Source: Deinococcus sp. (GTDB lineage: Bacteria; Deinococcota; Deinococci; Deinococcales; Deinococcaceae). From it: a stretch of DNA of 17,360 nucleotides. Numbering within the stretch: the first letter of the stretch is position 1; every line of letters begins with the position of its first letter. Under the pieces are notes generated by a model. That model did no database searches, was not told the origin of the DNA, and saw nothing but the letters and a program-made list of their open reading frames with translations. The translations under genes and the position numbers were made by a program. Of the stretch, positions 14,752 to 17,360 are shown one piece after another. Where the stretch lies: contig JAGLBF010000045.1 of assembly GCA_018260375.1 (NCBI GenBank), positions 1 through 17,360 of the forward strand. The letters run 5' to 3'.

Positions 14752-14840
14752 GAAGCGCCGCTGCGAAAGGCGTACCTGCTTCTTACACCCGCTGGCCTTC
14801 TTGCAGCGTATGTTTACCAGGGTTTAAGTCGGAAGCTGTA
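14752..14840 (-). repeat. Diverged repeat copy J
   Basis: GCGCCGCTGCG, GGCGTACCTGCTTCTTACACC, CGCTGGCCTTCTT, ACCAGGGTTTAAGTCGGAAGCTGTA align with copies I and E in order and spacing. It starts right after the HAD stop codon and ends 26 nt from the recQ stop, so it forms nearly the whole convergent junction. Confidence 0.6.
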
Positions 14841-14865
14841 TGACTTTCACTGGCTTGATCTGCTT

Positions 14866-16701
14866 TCATACCTGCCCCCGCAACACTGTTAAAAAGGCCT
14901 CGCCGTACTGTGTCAGTTTGCGCTGCCCTACGCCGGACACGGTTTGCAATACGCTGAGCGACTGCGGGCGGCGGGCAGCCATCTCCTGCAAGGTAGCGTC
15001 ATGAAAAATCACGTAGGGCGGCACACCCTGTTCGCGGGCAAGGCGCAGTCGCAGCTGACGCAGCGCTTCAAAAAGCGGGTCTTGGCTGGTAGGGCGGGGT
15101 TCCTTACGGTCTTTGTCCTGCTTTTTGGGCCGACTGGTAGACTTGCCCGCGAATGTTTCTTCTCGCAACAACAGCTGTTCTTGCCCGCGCAGCAGTGGCC
15201 CCGCTTTGGAGGTCACCATCAGTGAGCCGTGTCCCGCTGCGTCAGTGGTGAGGTAGCCCAGCGCTACCAGTTGCCGAATAATGTTGCGCCAAGCACTTTC
15301 GGAGGTGTCCTTGCCCACACCAAAGGTGGGGAGTTGGTGGTGGCCCTGCACCAGAACCTTCTCGGTTTCGCGTCCCAGCACAATGTCGGTGAGGTGCGCC
15401 GCGCCAAATCGGTTACCACTGCGTACGGCGGCTGACAGTGCGATCTGCGCCTGACGGGTGGCGTTAAAAGTACGCGGCGGGTTCAGGCAGTTATCGCAGT
15501 TGCCACAGGTCTGGGGCAAGTCTTGACCAAAATAGGTGAGCAGCACTTGGCGGCGACAACTCGCGGTTTCACAGTAGGCCAGCAGCGCATCTAGCTTGGC
15601 GCTCTCCACGCGCTTCACCGCTTCGGGGGCTTCACTCTGGGCCAGCATACGCCGCACACTCACCACGTCACCCAGGCCGTAAGTAAGCCAAGCGGTGCTG
15701 GGCAAGCCGTCACGCCCTGCACGGCCTGTCTCTTGGTAGTAACCTTCCATGCTTTTGGGCAGGTCAAGGTGGGCCACAAAGCGCACGTTCGGCTTGTCGA
15801 TACCCATGCCAAAGGCCACCGTTGCCACCACCACAAGGCCCTCATCTTGCAAAAAGCGCTCCTGCACCCTGCTGCGCTCGCGGCTGTCTAGCCCCGCGTG
15901 ATAGGCCAGGGCCTGAATCCCCTGGTCGCGCAGCCAAGCAGCGGTGTCGTCCACACTTTTGCGCGACAGACAGTACACAATGCCCGCTTCACGGGGGTAC
16001 TCGCTGCGGATAAAGCTCAGCAAATCGGACTTGGGGCCAGCTTTATGGCTGCCTTTTTGCTGCACGCGGTACTGGATATTGGGCCTGTCAAAGCTGCTGA
16101 TAAAGGTAGGTGCCCCCTCCAGGCTCAGTGTAGTGATGATGTCCTGGCGGGTGCGTTCGTCAGCGGTGGCGGTCAGTGCCAGGCGGGGAATGTGAGCAAA
16201 GCGCTTTGCCAGCACGCCCAGCCCCTGATACTCAGGCCGAAAGTCGTGGCCCCACTGTGACACGCAGTGCGCTTCATCTATGGCAAAAAGGGCCACCTCT
16301 ACGCCGTCTAAAAGCTCCAGAGTACGCGGCAACAGCAGGCGCTCAGGCGCGACGTACAGCAGGTCTAATTCACCCGCTTTGAGTAACCGCTCTACTTCGG
16401 CGGCCTCTGCCCCGCTCAGCGCCGAATTGAGGTAGGCCGCCCGTACGCCCAGTTGCCGCAGGGTGTCTACCTGGTCTTTCATCAGGGCAATCAGTGGGCT
16501 GACCACCACGCCCACACCAGAGCGCAGCAGCGCAGGCAACTGGTAGCACAGGCTTTTGCCGCCGCCTGTAGGCATCAGCACCAGGGCATGACCACCTTGC
16601 AAGGCACGCATCACCACTTCTTCCTGTACGCCGCGAAAGGCAGAGTAACCCCAGACGGCGTGCAGGGTCTCTAGGGCGCGGGCAAGCAGGTCTTGGGGCA
16701 T
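14866..16701 (-). CDS. recQ: ATP-dependent DNA helicase RecQ, single HRDC domain
   Basis: 611 residues from ATG 16701. A 3'-5' SF2 helicase for recombination repair and fork restart. Walker A is PTGGGKS (S50), Walker B is DEAH (142-145) in IDEAHCVSQWGHDFRPEY, then TATA, RPNIQY, the motif V/VI blocks AFGMGIDKPNVRF and QETGRAGRDG. The RecQ-C zinc site is C382, C399, C402, C405, followed by a winged helix (about 410-510). One HRDC domain closes the protein (about 530-611). The well-studied D. radiodurans RecQ carries three HRDC domains and is much longer. A TTG at 16731 would add 10 residues. I prefer the ATG because TACACT lies 7 nt upstream. Confidence 0.95.
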   Translation of the reverse strand: MPQDLLARALETLHAVWGYSAFRGVQEEVVMRALQGGHALVLMPTGGGKSLCYQLPALLRSGVGVVVSPLIALMKDQVDTLRQLGVRAAYLNSALSGAEAAEVERLLKAGELDLLYVAPERLLLPRTLELLDGVEVALFAIDEAHCVSQWGHDFRPEYQGLGVLAKRFAHIPRLALTATADERTRQDIITTLSLEGAPTFISSFDRPNIQYRVQQKGSHKAGPKSDLLSFIRSEYPREAGIVYCLSRKSVDDTAAWLRDQGIQALAYHAGLDSRERSRVQERFLQDEGLVVVATVAFGMGIDKPNVRFVAHLDLPKSMEGYYQETGRAGRDGLPSTAWLTYGLGDVVSVRRMLAQSEAPEAVKRVESAKLDALLAYCETASCRRQVLLTYFGQDLPQTCGNCDNCLNPPRTFNATRQAQIALSAAVRSGNRFGAAHLTDIVLGRETEKVLVQGHHQLPTFGVGKDTSESAWRNIIRQLVALGYLTTDAAGHGSLMVTSKAGPLLRGQEQLLLREETFAGKSTSRPKKQDKDRKEPRPTSQDPLFEALRQLRLRLAREQGVPPYVIFHDATLQEMAARRPQSLSVLQTVSGVGQRKLTQYGEAFLTVLRGQV

Positions 16702-16708
16702 AAGGGAC

Positions 16709-16714
16709 AGTGTA
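16709..16714 (-). promoter_or_regulatory. -10 element, leaderless-type, for recQ
   Basis: TACACT on the minus strand with 7 nt to the ATG at 16701. If real, the upstream TTG at 16731 cannot be the start, since it would lie before the transcript begins. Confidence 0.55.
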
Positions 16715-16793
16715 GAGGAAGAGGCGGGCAAGAACAGGGCTTAAGCACCAAGGCGTGAACTCTTTGATCATCAAAAAGTAGCAGTTGCCACAA

Positions 16794-16913
16794 AGCAGCA
16801 GTTGGAAGAATGCGCCCGCCTGTGTCGGCACGCTACCGCGAAACCCGTATCTTTTCCTTCTCACATCCGCCCTTATTCAATAAGAACTTACCAGATTCGA
16901 CCAGAATCCGTAT
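16794..16913 (-). repeat. Diverged repeat copy D
   Basis: AGCAGCAGTTGGAAGA, GCGCCCGCCTG, TACCGCG, CCCGTATC, CTCACATCCGC and AGAATCCGTAT follow the order and spacing of copy B across the whole element, including the terminal TCCGTAT with a TA border. The internal hairpin arms are decayed. It lies upstream of the recQ promoter. Confidence 0.75.
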
Positions 16914-16975
16914 GTACTAGGCTATTTTGTGCATTCTGTACCAGTAAGCTGCTTTTATCACTTGCCCGCGCCGCC

Positions 16976-16981
16976 TAACAT
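16976..16981 (+). promoter_or_regulatory. -10 element, leaderless-type, for the right-end ORF
   Basis: TAACAT with a 6-nt spacer (AGGCTC) to the ATG at 16988, the same layout as in front of other genes here. Confidence 0.5.
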
Positions 16982-16987
16982 AGGCTC

Positions 16988-17236
16988 ATGAAGAAAAACA
17001 CCACTCCTTTAAGCCACCTCCGCACTCTTACCAGTAGCGCGCTAAACATGAGCGTACTGAATATGATCGCAGTGGTCAGCGCCAGCGGCTCAAGCTATAC
17101 CGGACACAGCGGGCTGACCACTGGCAGCGGCCTCAAGTAGACCGAATGACACGGGCGGGGTGACCTCACCAGCTTTGCGGGCAGCCACGTAGACAACACC
17201 AAAGTCGTTCTGAATAACTGCATTCCTGTCCGCTGA
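16988..17236 (+). pseudogene. Short Ser/Thr/Gly-rich ORF, 50 residues, or broken longer gene
   Basis: The intact part (16988-17140) encodes 50 residues: MKKNTTPLSHL start, a mildly hydrophobic middle (MSVLNMIAVVSASG), then a Ser/Thr/Gly-rich stretch (SSYTGHSGLTTGSGLK) ending at TAG. In the same frame, after TAG-ACC-GAA-TGA, a further 28 codons read HGRGDLTSFAGSHVDNT ... NNCIPVR and stop at 17236. Third positions are GC-rich on both sides, so both parts look coding. This suggests a gene of about 82 codons with two nonsense codons or a pair of frameshifts, or else a real 50-residue peptide. The leaderless promoter supports expression of the first part. No family recognised. Repeat copy C begins exactly at its end. 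Confidence 0.35.
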
Positions 17237-17360
17237 TATGGATTCCGATTGATTTGGCGTACTTCCGAATCAATCAGGGCGGATGCGAGTGGGAACAGCA
17301 TACGGACTGCGCGGTATGGAGCCGCAGGCGGCGCTTTTCCGACTGTGGTGGAATGGAGCG
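17236..17360 (+). repeat. MITE-like intergenic repeat, copy C, cut by the window edge
   Basis: It starts ATATGGATTCC (one change from ATACGGATTCC) and follows copies A and B to the GGTGGAAT near the right end, where the window stops. About 60 nt of the middle are identical to copy B. The hairpin arms differ from A by a paired change (A-T to G-C) and one wobble, and the loop differs. Confidence 0.9.

Overview
The window looks like chromosomal DNA from a Deinococcus-type bacterium with moderately high GC. Three things point there. The IF-3 core and homoisocitrate dehydrogenase closely resemble their Deinococcus/Thermus relatives. The gene set is bacterial housekeeping with no phage or plasmid functions. 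Many genes start directly after a promoter of the form TANNNT, 5-7 nt, ATG, the layout known for leaderless mRNAs in Deinococcus. The genus call is inferred from protein resemblance recalled from memory, not from a search.

Layout. Valyl-tRNA synthetase (valS, +) opens the window. A minus-strand pair follows: terB and a small two-helix membrane protein. Next is a repeat-filled gap, then a Tat-exported metallophosphoesterase (-), divergent from infC (+). infC appears to start at a rare ATA codon and ends in a clear terminator, immediately followed by a mycoredoxin-like glutaredoxin (+). A minus-strand run then reads general-stress-protein-26-like flavin protein, MFS transporter, a hypothetical protein with a possible Cys/His metal site, a CoA-binding protein and hemL, named here from left to right. 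Divergent from hemL are homoisocitrate dehydrogenase (lysine by the aminoadipate route), pyrF and a HAD phosphatase, all +. recQ (-) converges on the HAD gene. The right end holds a short, probably broken ORF and a repeat cut by the window edge.

The genes do not form one pathway. They are mostly single transcription units with their own promoters, covering translation (valS, infC), thiol redox and stress (glutaredoxin, GSP26, TerB), heme, lysine and pyrimidine synthesis, and DNA repair (recQ).

The most distinctive feature is an intergenic repeat family of about 135 bp. It has terminal inverted repeats (ATACGGATTCC / GGAATCCGTAT), TA at the borders and an internal hairpin. Two full copies, one copy cut by the window edge and several decayed or partial copies lie in both orientations. 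None interrupts a recognisable intact gene. It behaves like a MITE and carries no coding capacity. No defence system, CRISPR array, rRNA, tRNA or prophage was seen.
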